A stretch of DNA of 64,000 nt from Sipunculus nudus (GCA_026874595.1 CM049314.1:38237229-38301228); one strand, 5' to 3'; shown: positions 46,487-59,595, counted from the stretch's first letter. Notes: generated by a model from the letters alone, not told the origin. Numbers and translations: made by a program.

Positions 46487-48725
46487 AACAGTCTGCATCA
46501 ACTGGTTAAGACGCTTCATGTAAGTCAGAGCAGCATCGTGCCTACATTGATAAATTGTATAGCATAGACTGTATGGTTCTCGCCTGTCACATAGTCACGT
46601 GAGTCTGGGACTCCTTCCGTGCAGGTTCGCCTGAGTTGAGTCTTCTTCAACTTGGAAGTGAGTGTAGTCATATTGTTTGCTATTAGACTTCATTGCAAGT
46701 GATATCTCAGCCGAAAACCACTCCGCTTAATAGTGATTTATATAAACAACCGTGAAACAAATAGCCTTTGAAGCCCTTTAGAGCCGCCCTCCAAATGTCT
46801 CTGAAGTACGACTGAGAGACAGCCGCGATTGTGCTCAGCTTTGTTGTACAAACACAAAGCGCTGCTTCTGGTTAATAGGCCTTACCACAGTTGCCGTTGT
46901 GAGCAATTATACAGTTTACTCATATGTCAAACAGCGTTTCTGGGTGCAGTTTCATAACATAATCAAACGTAGTTAGTCCCGGTTTTGACGTATTGTTTAC
47001 CCCGAGTAACAACGGAACACACCAGCCGTAGCATGTACGCAGCAACCCGAAGGTGGAAGGTTGGTTGCGTTACAAAGCTCTTTTATATAATAATCTAAAT
47101 ATTTTGATAATTTAATACAAATTGAATTCCCCGAACATGCTGATTTGCGCGAAAATTCGAATTGCGGTAATACTTGAAAAAGCGCGAAAATTTAGACGCG
47201 CTTTTTCCATTTTAACCAATTCCACAGTATTTTTCTCCTGCTTGATAAGTGCATCAGCTGATTCTCTTCCGGATAGGGTCTGTAAAGTTTGGAAAAAAAG
47301 GTTATAATTCCCGGTTAGAATGAGTATTTAAATGCATAAGATACTGGGAGGGAACCCTTTCTGCGGTGGCGCGTGGCAGGCAGACCACGGCAGAATGTCA
47401 CATTTGACGTTATGAAGCGATCAGAACAATCTTTAAATATACTTCAGTGTAAACGAACCAAATCTCGAGAAAAATTATTAATAAATCCTTCAAATTTCAA
47501 CGGAGGACTGGGGTAGAAAATTTTGTAAAATTGTCTGAAAGCACTTTAAACTTGTATTTGGCAATCGAGAGTATAATCAGGATGACACAAACGAAATATC
47601 TACTAAATACTTTCATTTAAAATATTCCTAGGATATGAAGGTGACTCAGGATGAATGTCTCGCATTAATGACGGAGCTTTCAACAGGCAGACCTTCAGAC
47701 GAGTTAACCTAATCGGATAACATATCACATATGCCAAACTTTACATAGCAGAGCCGCACTTTGTGCTGTTTTCGTGTATCATAGTGCATGGTTATTTACC
47801 TCAGCTTTAAATGCAAAGTTTTATAATACCAAAAGTTAAGATTTAAAGCCGCTCTGTGAATGACAAGGGAAACTATTGCATTGTCACCAGTAATTTCTAG
47901 TAATTTAAAATAAGTTTGAGCTATTATACTGATATGGGTTCTTATATCTTTGTATGTAACCTTGATGCTAGAGCGGTATTCGACAGCCCTATTCATATAC
48001 GACTATGTTCATGTTTTTTCACTCAAAAATAACGGGCAGGTGGCACTTATTGCATTAAGCAGGGTCGAGAAAAACGATCATACAAATGTAGGTCATGTTA
48101 TATCGGATGACTTGTCTGATGATAATGACATGCCTCAGAAAATACGATATTTATATTGTTAAGCTAATACATTAATAAGTAAATTTTTCCACTGTTCCTA
48201 AAATATGACTGTTTATATTTCTGTACTGAAAAAAAAATATATATTTTTCTATCCTGTGGTGTCGTTGTTAGCTTAGAACTTTTGACAAGCTAAGAATAGC
48301 ATACATAAATGTCTCAAGGATTTTAATATCTCTGCAAAAATGGTGTAGTTTTTCCGAAAAGTTTGTAATCAGGAGAGCCACTTCCTTCGAGGCCCTGTTA
48401 CGAAAGACACAACTTTCATTGATAACACGCATAAATAATGTTAACAATTTGTTTGTCAGCACCCTGAGTAATTCTGAAATATTTGGTAAATCATATCTTT
48501 ATAAACGGTATTTGTCTTCTATATTATATTAACCAGCAATTTACTGCTATTGTCACATATTAGTGGATACATCATATTTACTGTCATCTACATGAATGTT
48601 TCTAGACTACTGCACTATTATTTTCTGTAATATTGTCATAATAATCATCAATATATAGACTAATGCATGTGTCTGAATTAATCATGCATTCAATCATTCA
48701 TAACTATTCATAATATCAGTCCAGC
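46484..48725. other. No gene recognised
   Basis: Unassigned sequence with a somewhat GC-richer part (46540-47420). Short frames of 60-70 codons are present but match nothing I know. Confidence 0.4.
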
Positions 48726-50040
48726 TGAAGTGCTCCACACTATGTGTGGAGCATTGTATTGCATTACACTCAAAGACCACAAAGAAAACTTCAGAAACAA
48801 ACCAAAGACCAGATTGATAAACCAAATGAAATCCAAAATAGGCAGAGTCAGAAAACAAATGCTAGACCGAATAAACACAGAGATCAGAACAAAAACAATA
48901 CCAGGAGACTAGCACTACACATGTTACCTATTGGTTTAAAATAAACACACTGTCATTCTCAGTTATCCATATAATAGACTTTTATCCCTCGATTACGCAG
49001 GAACTTATGTCAGTTTGTTTGGACTTAGCCAAAACATTCACACATATAAAAGACATAAACTATGAAGCAACCATGCACGCCTAGAGGACACTGTTAATCA
49101 AAAACGGCAACAGAGCTTGGGTTAAAAGGGAAGCAAAACAAAAATTCGACGCATCCTTTGGAACATATGACGGTGCGGAGGTCTGCGAACTCGTGGGACT
49201 ATACGCACTTTCCCAGAAAAAATAAATCGAATACAGCATTGGCCTATACAGGAGAGACAACAGTTTTGGAACAACTTTAAAAGTAAACAATTACCTTGAT
49301 GTCACGCTGAAACTAGAGCTTGAAGAGTATGAACCATACCGCAACTCAACAGACACACCGGTGAGGGTAAACTTCCACTTCTTCCATCCCTGAGCGATCA
49401 CGAAATACCTGTTTTGGTTGAAAAAAGAACATCATTGTTATCTAATGAAGAAGTGTTCAGCAAATCCACACCAGCATACAACCAAGTACTTGAGAACAGG
49501 AATTACATATAGAGTATCAATTATACTAAAACCACGCCGGATCAAAACAAAACAAGAAGCAACGGAACAGAAAAATGGCATGGTTCAACCCACCTTTCAG
49601 CATATAATCCAACTAAAACAAACTTATCAGAAAATCAAAACACCATGATGAAAACTCTGAAAAAAAACTAGTAACTGTCAATAAAAAGGACAATGTCCCT
49701 TCCACGGAAACTGCCTATTAAAATCAATAGTATACAAAGCCACCATGACGCAAAGACTTTTTTGGCTAACGGGAGGTACATTCAACATTCAACATTCTAC
49801 ATCATGAAATCAACTATCATTAAAAAAGTGAAACAAAACTCTCGAAAATCTTTTTAACTTGAAAGATAAAGGGATAGAATACACACTACGATTGAATGTC
49901 ATGAAAATGTCAAACACACATGAAGGAAAAAGCGGACTGTGTAACTTGTGTGTAAAGAAAAATTAACTAAGTACATACAATAACAATTGCTTCACCCAAA
50001 GATCTGAATTAATCTCCAAATACCGCTAACACAAAGCCCC
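48726..50040 (+). mobile_element. Penelope-like RT element remnant (GIY-YIG type)
   Basis: Broken plus-strand frames hold, in order, CITLKDHKENF...KTRLINQMKSKIGRV...MLDRINTEIRTKT (48763-48890) and, after frameshifts, TYDGAEVCELVGLYAL (about 49163-49210). YLDVTLKLE and a WFNPPFS-like segment come next (about 49580-49600). The last block is LKDKGIEYTLRLNVMK...NLCVKK (about 49863-49965). This is the block order of an RT family with a C-terminal GIY-YIG-like part found in cnidarians and molluscs, which I assign to Penelope-like elements from memory. Many stops; no function possible. Confidence 0.6.
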
Positions 50041-50201
50041 CAGCCCTTTTTTTAAACACCGGACCTCGAAAAGGGTTCACACCGCCGCGTAGAGAAACAC
50101 TAGTCCACTCAACTGAAGGTTGCAAACATGCATGGATGCGTGAAACCTGATGTAGTGGAGGGACGTTTTGTAAGTACACCATTTATATATATTTTTCTAC
50201 A

Positions 50202-50204
<3 letters not shown>

Positions 50205-50250
<46 letters not shown>
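50205..50250 (+). repeat. (TA)n(TG)n microsatellite
   Basis: About 18 TA units and five TG units. Confidence 0.95.
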
Positions 50251-50251
<1 letters not shown>

Positions 50252-51239
50252 TATACACCTGGACACAAATGAATGAACGAACAGACTTATCAGTCTCATC
50301 CCGTAAAGGAAAGTGGATGTCAAATATATATGTCGATACAATACATATAAAGTTAAGTGTATATGCTTCAAGATTCTTAGGGTAAAACTGCTCATAACAA
50401 ATGACGTAAGCGTATGACTTAAGAAGATTGGATGAATAGGAGAAATTTATCTTTTCACATATATTACACATGTCAATTCACTCTGTAAATGTCATTTTTC
50501 AACATCAAAACTACGCTCTTTACACAGCGCTTTAACTTTATGCCTACTTCATATATCGTAAGCGCTGTTTGTTATGACCTCGTATCCTGAATTGCTACAC
50601 AAGAGGGGAGCACTGTATTTTCGTCCAATCAGACGAGACCTTGTGCTGAAAGACACGACCAAGCGAGGTATACACGGAGCCAATCTATCCATTTCGTTTT
50701 GAGTGACAGCTCTTCGCCCCGGTAACCGTCTGGACAGGCCACAGGCTCAAAGAGGATTGCCCCAGACGTAGTTTGCTTAGGGCCTTGGGCTCAAAGGATG
50801 CCCGGCCGGCGAGTTGTAATTCAAACGAAACGTAACAACAAAGGCTGCGTGCACACCTCGCTGGCTGGTTTCAGTTCTGCAGACAACAGATACATGGCTA
50901 CGCTAACACAGTCATAAAGTCATAATCAAATCGGTCGATGATGCGAGAATACGGTTGGGGCAATTAAAATGCGACCGTTAACTCTCAATAAGCGGCGCTT
51001 GAAGCGCAGCTATGGGCGGAGCCTGGATACCTGTCGAGTGTTTGTTTATTGGCATCTGGTTGGCTGCTTGTCACATCATACGCACGTTTTTTTTTTTTCA
51101 GCGGACAAAGAACCGTCATCTGGTGTCTAAATATATCATAAACGGTCACAGCTGGCAGCGTGAAAATCAGTTGCTTCTTTAGAAGCACAAGATTTCCGCT
51201 GCCTCGGGAGCGTACATAAAACATATCTAACTTCAAATA
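50251..51239. other. No gene recognised
   Basis: A mixed-composition stretch; 50620-50900 is GC-richer. Nothing identifiable. Confidence 0.4.
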
Positions 51240-51246
51240 ACTGGAC

Positions 51247-51280
51247 AAAGGGACGCAGCATTCTGCGTTATATTAAAAAA
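51247..51280 (+). pseudogene. ADH remnant, end of exon 6
   Basis: AAAGGGACGCAGCATTCTGC encodes the KGRSIL end of the ADH; the usual stop is replaced by a longer A run. The following sequence resembles the ADH 3' flank after 3387. Confidence 0.65.
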
Positions 51281-51454
51281 ACACATAATCTTGGTAGTAT
51301 CCCATACACAATGTATACCATATATATATATAATGAATCTAAATTGTCACCAGCTGATCAAAGACTTAGTGTTTTATACATATTGGGTTGGTTTTAGAAA
51401 TATATATTTAACAATAATCAAACGTCGTCAGATACACAAACGGTGTGATTGTAT

Positions 51455-51458
51455 ACAC

Positions 51459-51489
<31 letters not shown>

Positions 51490-51502
51490 CACACACATAT
51501 AT
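51455..51502 (+). repeat. (TA)n/(CA)n microsatellite
   Basis: Interrupted TA and CA units. Confidence 0.9.
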
Positions 51503-52140
51503 ATGTTCATGTGTGTATATACCAAATGAACACAGTGATGTTACAATGCAAACTGTCTATAAATCCATTTGCCTGTCTGAATGTTTGTTTGTATTTATTT
51601 ATCATAATATCATCAGCTTGTGTCATTGCATTAAAGGCTTGACGCTCCCTTCGTGTTTTAAGTACATCAATCAAATGTATATTTTACAACGGAATCTGCT
51701 TGTTGACATTTTTTTCCCCAATTAGCCTGTTATTTTGTACTAGGCATTCTATAAAAGGTTAATTAACTGATGTTCAACAAATGAACAAGGGTCCTATCTG
51801 GTGCAGACAGGTAACAGCTTGTCAAGGATTTTTAATTACGTCGTTTCAATAATTTACATATTATTTTGATTACTTTTCATGCGATGGATGTAAATGTTAA
51901 TCCTGTTGTGAATTGTCCCCAATATTCACGACTATTAATGTCCGTAAGAGTGGTTGGTATATGTAAGGAAATGAATTACACAGAGAGAGCCTATATTTTA
52001 ATTTCAACATCTTGCCATGTAAAATGGGTTCTATTTTTGTTTGTTCGGGAGTACAGTTCAATCTAGGGTAATTTAATAGTTTAATCAAGGGATTGTTCGG
52101 GGCTTGTCTATTTTGGTATACCTAGTTTGGAAAACATAAT

Positions 52141-55100
52141 ATTTACTATAAATCTATGGATACACAAGTCTTCTTCCATAGGTCTTCGCAAATAGAACAT
52201 GGGGAGAACACCATCATACGTTCAATACATGATAGCGCTTCACCTATAATATTTGTCTCTCATATGTGTTATTTTTTTCGAGGAAAAGTTACGATTAAAT
52301 ATTGTATGGAAATTCGAATTCATGGTAACGTACGGGCAAGTTCATTAAACAAAGAAATTATGTGGAACTCTAGACATACACTGAATCATCAATATTTATC
52401 CGATTGCTCTGCTTTGATAAAGATTATTAAAGGAATACGCTCTTATTGCTTTCCTTTAAATTAAAAACGATCATTCAAATAGTCTGATATATTTACTTAA
52501 ATTGCATGTGTAAAGTGCTTAAGTAGTTATGCACATGCGCCACTTACACATCGTATAGATATATTAAAATATGGCTTTTAATGATGCATAATAGAAAAAT
52601 TTCATTTGTATTGGGAAACATATGTATTTATATAAATACGCATGCATGGGGGGGGGGGGGTAAGGAATGGTATACGGCACGCATCCGAGCGGTCTTATCA
52701 AGGTGACAAGTTGGCCACGCACGTCGGCGGGGTAAGACCAGTTTCTTGATAGAGCACGATCCGAATATAGTATATCTACTCTAATTGACTTTAATGTAGC
52801 TTAGATCACGATATACGCGCCTTTGGTGTAAATATACCAACCAACCTAATACATTATGAATTCTGAACCGTCAAATACAAAAACCGGCCACATAATAATA
52901 TATTTCCTAGAAGGAGCGCGCTGTGGGCCTAATACTTTGTTAAATACACTAAGAAAGAAACACAGGAAATACACTAAACCCATAAAAATATTTCCCTTAT
53001 CGTTCCGATTTTTGGGTTTGTAGTAGGATACGCTCTGATTATATATTTCACCTCATTATTCATAGGAATCACGTTGGTAGTATTTTGTAACTGCTAATCA
53101 TGTAAAATATGCAGATCAGGACCCTTGAATGATTTGAATAAACTTTTATAATAAAAATGCCGTTGCCTGACTATTTGAAGAAAACAAACTTACGTAAATG
53201 TGATTAAGTCTAATGTATTTATTAATTTTTCAATTACCGATTCGCTTTGTGCACTGAAAATAAGAAAAAAAAGTATTGTGTGCAATGAAACGACACGTTT
53301 ATGAAGAAATGTTCAAGTTCGGCCGGCATCCGGAGTTAAACACCAACGGACTCTTTACCAGTAATGGCACATACGTCACAGTTGAAAACCTGCTTGGTTC
53401 AGTCAGGTTTTAACAGATTCAACTTCAACACTGACTGCACTTTAAAGTCGGTAATTCGATATTTGCACGTTTTAGCTTTTTTGTAAGTGTTTTCTCAGGC
53501 AAAGAGGAATTCGTCGATACTCGTGTCGGCAATACCCAATAACAAACTTTGATGTTAACAATTCGGAATCATTTTGATTCCTGGCTAACAAATACTCTCT
53601 GTTATATATTGATATATTGTTAGTTATATATATTAATCAGAAACACATAATTAAAATTGTAAAACACACGATCAAAGCATGAAAAAGAATAAGAAGTAGC
53701 TTACCTGTTCAGTGCAGTACGTGGATTGAATTTCCCTAAAAACAACAGAATTCAGGTACCCAAGCTACTTCATTATAAAGGTGTTGGTATCCCTCATTTT
53801 TATCATGATATTCAACCGATTAGTTTTATATTTTACGTCATATTCTGTATATGCTAACTAGTGTTTGAGTATTGCCTTGCAATGTTCTCCTATTTAAAAC
53901 ATGTGATCTGCATAAGCATTTTATATTGGTTGTATAAACATTGACAAAGTCAACACATGAGAAAATTGAGTATATATTAAAGGACCTATTGTAACAAAAT
54001 CTCCTATTAGGTTAAAAGTGTTGTGCAGGTCAATTACTTATCTAAACACAAAATGAGATGTTATTCAAACATTCAAATTGCAAGGAAAAAAATTAGGCAG
54101 GTATGCGTTTCGCTGCCAGATGAAAATGGTCAAGGGCAATCTTATGGATATGCCACAGTCTGAAAACGCACTTGGCATGAAATCCGATTAAAATCTGGCG
54201 TACAACGCAGGAGGTGAGATGTATCAAATTTATACTAATCTTATCTGAATAAACGGATGGTTATCCTTATTTTAACTTAGTTTACACCAGTACACACGTT
54301 AAGAGAGGGAATAACAAGATGAAATGTCACAAAAAATTTCCGTTGCTACATTATGATTTCTTCTAAGGGTACATTTACGATGCGGGTAGAGTATTAACGT
54401 CTTGAATTCTAAAGACACCCCATTCACCGGCAGACTCCTTCTTAGTATATGTATTTAAAGACACTTTAACATACAGCCGTAAGCGACAATTAAACGTGGG
54501 AACTGAAACTCATTGACAAATATGATTGCCTAAATAAAGGACCCCATCGGGAAATTGGAAGCATGTAACACTACAAGTATTGAAGCGACCGGACATTGTA
54601 GGCAGCGACTGATCCTTCCTCAGCGACAATGACGTCACGTCAATCCACGCGCAACTCGGCACATTCAACCCACATTTGATTCACTAAATATAGAGACCTC
54701 TCTCTAGCATACATGCTGTGCAGCTCATATCCATAATTAAATATAAGCGTATAAATAAGCTTAAATGTTCCATACAATTTGCGCCCTAAGCATCATGGTT
54801 ACCTGTAACACTAAGGGTTAGAGGGCACAAATAATATATTGACCTTTGCACCGGAAATTATATGCCACTGTACACAACATATTAAATTATGGGTAATAGA
54901 ACAAAAGCCTGACCGAAATATATATACGTATCGTATAAAAATTTACTCCACATGTCTGTCAACTGATAAAAGAGCCTGTGAACTCCACAAGCTCGTGCAA
55001 CCTAGAAAGTTAAAATAAAAAGTTAGCCGAAACTAAAGCGTCTCCTCTCATTTATACTTGACTACTTGTAGACGAACACGGCTAAATAATATATATATTT

Positions 55101-55376
55101 ATAATATTATATATTCAAACCCTACGACAACTTAATTAAGTAACCATAAAAAAACAGCTTTGCACGGTCCTAAATCTCTTTTGCTCCTTATATCAGACCT
55201 TGCTCAGAAGAAATCCTCGAAAAAAACAACACTTTATCATAACTATTATAGCGAGATGTATTTTTTATCCTTCCGAAATATACCTAGTGAATTTTACTTT
55301 TCAGATCCAAGTATACATCCGAGTCAATAAACGTATGCCTATTGCTAGCCCTAAAGAAACGCCAATGGTTACCGTT
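52141..55376. other. No gene recognised
   Basis: AT-rich sequence. A 102-codon frame at 52156-52464 matches nothing known. A poly-G run lies at 52648-52660, and a GC-richer patch at 52675-52760 is unassigned. Confidence 0.4.
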
Positions 55377-55400
55377 TTTATATATATATATATATATATA
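55377..55400 (+). repeat. (TA)n microsatellite
   Basis: About ten TA units, 25 bp before a long hairpin. Confidence 0.95.
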
Positions 55401-55425
55401 GCACAGATTGCTTAATATAAAAAAA

Positions 55426-55561
55426 AATTATAAGGGGTTATATGAGAATCAATTGTTTAATGTCAAAGGAGGGGTTTATGTAGCGTTTTATTTTTCTGAA
55501 ATGCTACATCATCCCCTCCTTTGACATTAAACAATTGATTTTCATATAACCCCTTATAATT
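55426..55561. repeat. Long near-perfect inverted repeat (hairpin)
   Basis: Arms 55426-55488 and 55499-55561 are 63 nt each with four mismatches; the loop is 10 nt (55489-55498). The outer ends are AATTATAAGGGG and CCCCTTATAATT. It could be a foldback/MITE, a recent inverted duplication or a small-RNA precursor. No target duplication is evident. Confidence 0.9.
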
Positions 55562-55868
55562 GTATATGTATAATTTAGATAAAATATGCGATCTGTAAAT
55601 TGCACAGGAATACAAATTAAGGACTGTCACTTGATTTCTAGTGTGGGGTAACATTAAGGAAAATGGAACAAATTTATTTACATAAAGATACAAAAACCAA
55701 ATATAAATAATGAGAAATGTATATGCCTAAAGATCCTTAGGGTAATATTGATTACAGCCTGAGAATAAACAATGTGCCTTATTCAAATGGCACTTTCAAC
55801 TTCATAAGTATTCATCTAATTATTTATAAAAGATAAAATCTTAACTATCCGTAACTCTCTAAGTTTAG

Positions 55869-55967
55869 ATAATTGGACCACCTATAACCATGGTGAACTT
55901 AGAAGAAATTAATAAAGTTTTAGATGGTTTGCGAATCTTGACGAGTTGGTATGTGTTATTTGTATAA
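55869..55967 (+). pseudogene. ADH remnant, exon 6
   Basis: After a TTTAG acceptor, an open frame of 32 codons reads IIGPPITMVNLEEINKVLDG and ends with LFV and TAA at 55965-55967. It matches exon 6 of the ADH at 3255-3362, but the KGRSIV segment is altered. No preceding exons are visible within several kilobases, so it is an isolated exon. Confidence 0.75.
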
Positions 55968-57140
55968 AAAGGGAGAAGCGGTGTCACAGTGGTATCTTTA
56001 TAAATAATGTATACCATGCGTACTTCAATAAAAAGAAGCTTGATTGTCATATGAGCAAGTTTTTTATTCAGATTGGGCATTTGTGTAACAAATAAATATC
56101 TATTTAGAATCTAGTTAAATATATAACAATAATCATACGTCGTCAGCTATATAAAGCCACTACGTGAGAGACACCCAGGTGGTGTGATTGGCTTAAAAAT
56201 ATAAAATTTGTTTATGTCATCACGATTCACACAGTGATGCTGCACATAGTCATCTACATATTCTTCCCGTCAGTTAATTCAATTGATGTATAATGTTTCT
56301 CTTATAATGTTGTTATATGTTTATTATAATGTTTAATCCGTGTCTGAACGCGTCTTAATTGTCATCAACTGTTGACAGACCATGTGTGTCATCCAGACTG
56401 GGAATCAGTTTAAGAATAAGTTATGTAGCACCAATCATGAGTTGTCAGATACATAAAGCCACTGCTTATACCCCGATAATGTGATTAGGTGTGAATAGTA
56501 ATGCTATATTTTTACATTGGCGACCACTTGTTTAATCAAAATTGTCCAAACGTTACACTGACGTCACTCAATGCAATACATGTATGATGGTTATATAACA
56601 GGCCTAATTTCTCTTGTTGTATTAAAGCCGTGTATGCTCCCGTCATGTTTTAAATACACCAACCACACATATGTGACAACCAGAATTATTTGCTGATAAC
56701 TCTCCTGATTGAATTAACTGATTATTTTGTACTTTGGAACCGGTTTTAATTTAATTAACTGATGTTCAACAAATGCACCAGGTTCCGATGTGGGATTGCT
56801 ATATTACAATGGTAACAGCTTGAGAATTAATTTTAATGATTACATTTCCGTAATATACAAATAAACTTGATTTCATGTCATACGATGCGTAAGATCTTGT
56901 TGTGCATCATCCTTAAGATTTATTACCCAAGCAGTGTTGTTTAAAATGAATACACAGATAAAACCTAAATTTTAGGACCAGAATCATTTTTAAATGGAAA
57001 ATAACTATTTTTATTTAAATGATTTAAAGGATTAATCAAGTAAATTTTATTCGAAACAGAAAGTATATATACATCTTACGAATTTGGTTCTAGTTTCTTT
57101 TGTTACACATTTAGTTTATGATACACTAATATTTACTATA
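55955..57140 (+). repeat. ADH 3'-flank duplication (partner 51240-52140)
   Basis: The longer of the two copies, running from the end of the ADH exon 6 remnant to about 57140. Block order matches 51240-52140, with extra sequence near 56220-56530. No gene inside. Confidence 0.75.
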
Positions 57141-57450
57141 AAGGTTATTTGTGGGGGATCACTTCAGTGTGATCGAAAATGTCTATAAAGTTCGACTGAA
57201 TAGGTTGGATTCAGCTGGGATTACTAGTTTCGCTGAGGTCGTTGTAGGGGTCCAGGTGGCTATTGTGTAGTGCTAGCTCTATGGTCAGTGCGTACATGAG
57301 GAGTGAGCATAGCTATAAGCTGTCCTAACGAAACAGTTATGTAGTACATGCAATAAAACTAACTGTAAATGATACATTATTAATGCTCCTATTCATTGTA
57401 GAGCACATTCACTGTGATATATTAAACTTCTAAATGTATTATACTGATTG

Positions 57451-57460
<10 letters not shown>

Positions 57461-57546
<86 letters not shown>
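57461..57546 (+). repeat. Compound (TA)n(GA)n microsatellite
   Basis: About 22 TA units run directly into 20 GA units. Confidence 0.97.
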
Positions 57547-57548
<2 letters not shown>

Positions 57549-58779
57549 TTGTCCTACCTACTTTTTCTATTGATATTGAGTTCGATGTTTTGACCACTCA
57601 TGCTTAATAGAATACATGTAAATGTTAAAGGAGTTGTATATTGTTAACTCAATTCATACTTAATGATGTCCCGAACAATATTGGTGAAATGCTTTGAACA
57701 TTTTAGTTCTACTGAGCAATCATAAAGAAATCTCATTTTCTTAATCCAAAATTGTTGAACTTATTTCCGATTGAGCTTCGACTTATTCATTCAGTGATTA
57801 CTACCACCGAATGAAATTATTTTGTATGTTTATGCAACATTATTATGAGTATACTAATATACAAGGAGGGCAAGATATTATTTTGGAACTTGTTAGATTT
57901 GCTTTATTTTTTATAATAACTATTATTGAGTTAAATTCGTTAATATATACTAAAAACATGATAGTTTAAATGACTTAGATATCAATAGTATTTCCCTTAT
58001 AACAAGAAGAAAAGATACTTTTTTTCACAAGTATTAGATATGCATGCTCATATAGGTACACAAGAATTCCGACAGGAGTGCTCAACGTGAAACCGGCATA
58101 TTATAATACAGGTATTGATATAACAAAAAGAAACTTTGTCAAATTAACCTTTATGTTAAACGTTTGTCTACTTTTTTTGCAGAACATGCATTAATATCCC
58201 GTAAAGAAAATGTATCTTTCAATTCCCATAATAGTTCGTTCTCAGTCTTAAATTTCATAATGATTGATCCTGTTTTTCCTCTGATATCTTTGTGCCCCGA
58301 ATCCCAGCGAAATGTACACTATAGAAAGACGGAAGTACCGATCTACGTTAAATGTAAAAAATCGGAATGAAGTGAAACGATAAAATGTCGATGTAAATTA
58401 CATTCGTGTAAATATTAATGAACCTAAGTTTATACATATTTCTGAATAAAAATCCTATGAAATGTACGTCATATACAACCAAAGTTATATATTATTTCAA
58501 GTTGAAATCTCTATTGCACATTTGCCCTACCACCATCAAATTTACAATTCCACAAAATTTCAAAGTATACATTGAAATATATTGAATGAGATAAAGAAAA
58601 TCTTCTCATTTGACATCAGCTAGTGAGGGAGATAGATTTACATATCCTTAACGAGAAAGACGAATTTTATTTTAAAGATTAACTAACTATGAACATTTCG
58701 GTTTGGAACTACGTGACAGGCCGGTAGCACTCGAATCCTATCATAGTATTTTGCATCCTAGCGTCACCAAGACCCGGTA
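57547..58779. other. No gene recognised
   Basis: AT-rich sequence; a 68-codon frame at 58164-58370 has no recognisable features. Confidence 0.4.
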
Positions 58780-59018
58780 TCTATTGTGCCTGTGGGTCCT
58801 TGGTGTGTAATCAACCCCTATGCTGGGTCATAACACCAATGAACCCTAAAAGACGCACTCATTTTTGTGAGTGAAACCTGGCTGTGGGGCACAACCTTCC
58901 CGTTCAGACTGCAAAGGGTCGACCGTAAAGAGTCTCACTGTCTCGGCTGGGATACGAACTCACGAACTCCCGGCTTTGAGTCCTGCGCTTTACCACTGAA
59001 CCACAGTATACGTGTAGC
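58780..59018 (-). mobile_element. tRNA-headed SINE, minus copy
   Basis: On the minus strand the head has CTGTGGTTCAGTGGTAAAGC (A box) and GAGTTCGTATCCC (B box). The body has GTTTCACTCACAAA and TTCATTGGTGTTATGACCC, shared with the plus copy at 45280-45550. It sits about 70 bp before a UGT remnant. Confidence 0.75.
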
Positions 59019-59090
59019 CGGTTGAAAGACGAATCTTATTCAAAGCACTGTTGATATCAAGAAAGCGTTTTGGTTTTTATGGAATTAGAA

Positions 59091-59595
59091 ATCATAGGAA
59101 CGTATATATTAGCATCCCAACGTAAATGGAGGATTAGGAGAAATAGGAACTGAAAGAACGACTATATCATATTCTATCATGTCGGTATAAATAAAATGAA
59201 GGAGGATCTCTATCATAGAGTGCCAACAATTATTATCCCTTTTTGTTTTGACCAGTCTTACAATGGTGCTGTTTGTAAGTGAAAAGTCTACGGGAGAGTG
59301 CTGCTGGTAAAGGGTCTCGAAATGGGAATCACGGGGAAATCTGACAAAAACGTTAAAAAGGAAGTTATTACGTGGCCAACATATTTATATAGAAAAAGAA
59401 GTTGATGGAATTACCGTTGTTGAACATTTCTAAAACCTCTTCAAATATGAGGAAACATTTGCTCAAGGAGAATATGCTATTCATATAATTAACATAGACT
59501 TTGACATATTTTATGTTTGTAATATGATTATCATTTTCATTTTAATGTGCTTTGGTATATCCCGAATATAAAACCAAAAATGCAAGTATAAATTA
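59091..59595 (+). pseudogene. UDP-glycosyltransferase C-terminal pseudogene
   Basis: It starts at a degenerate RNVYI segment (intact UGT residue 325 or so). It keeps YHVGINKMKEDLYHRVPTII (59175 onward) and IPFCFDQSYNGAV, the end of the UGT signature including the DQ pair. It then runs through GRVLLVKG, a degenerate luminal part, and a membrane-anchor-like stretch ending GISRI. Stops occur at 59120-59160, near 59279 and before the tail. It is more diverged from the intact gene than the other two broken copies and lacks the N-terminal half. Confidence 0.85.

Larger units (their letters stand above)
51240..52140 (+). repeat. ADH 3'-flank duplication (partner 55955-57140)
   Basis: Shared blocks in the same order include AACAATAATCAAACGTCGTC, TTAATTAACTGATGTTCAAC, GGTAACAGCTTG and AATATTTACTATAAA. 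The stretch starts at the end of an ADH exon 6 remnant (51247-51280) in this copy. Confidence 0.75.

Noticed and set aside
52156-52464. 102-codon frame as a gene
   Set aside because: No domain, no signal peptide, no counterpart in the partner duplication and no recognisable splice context.
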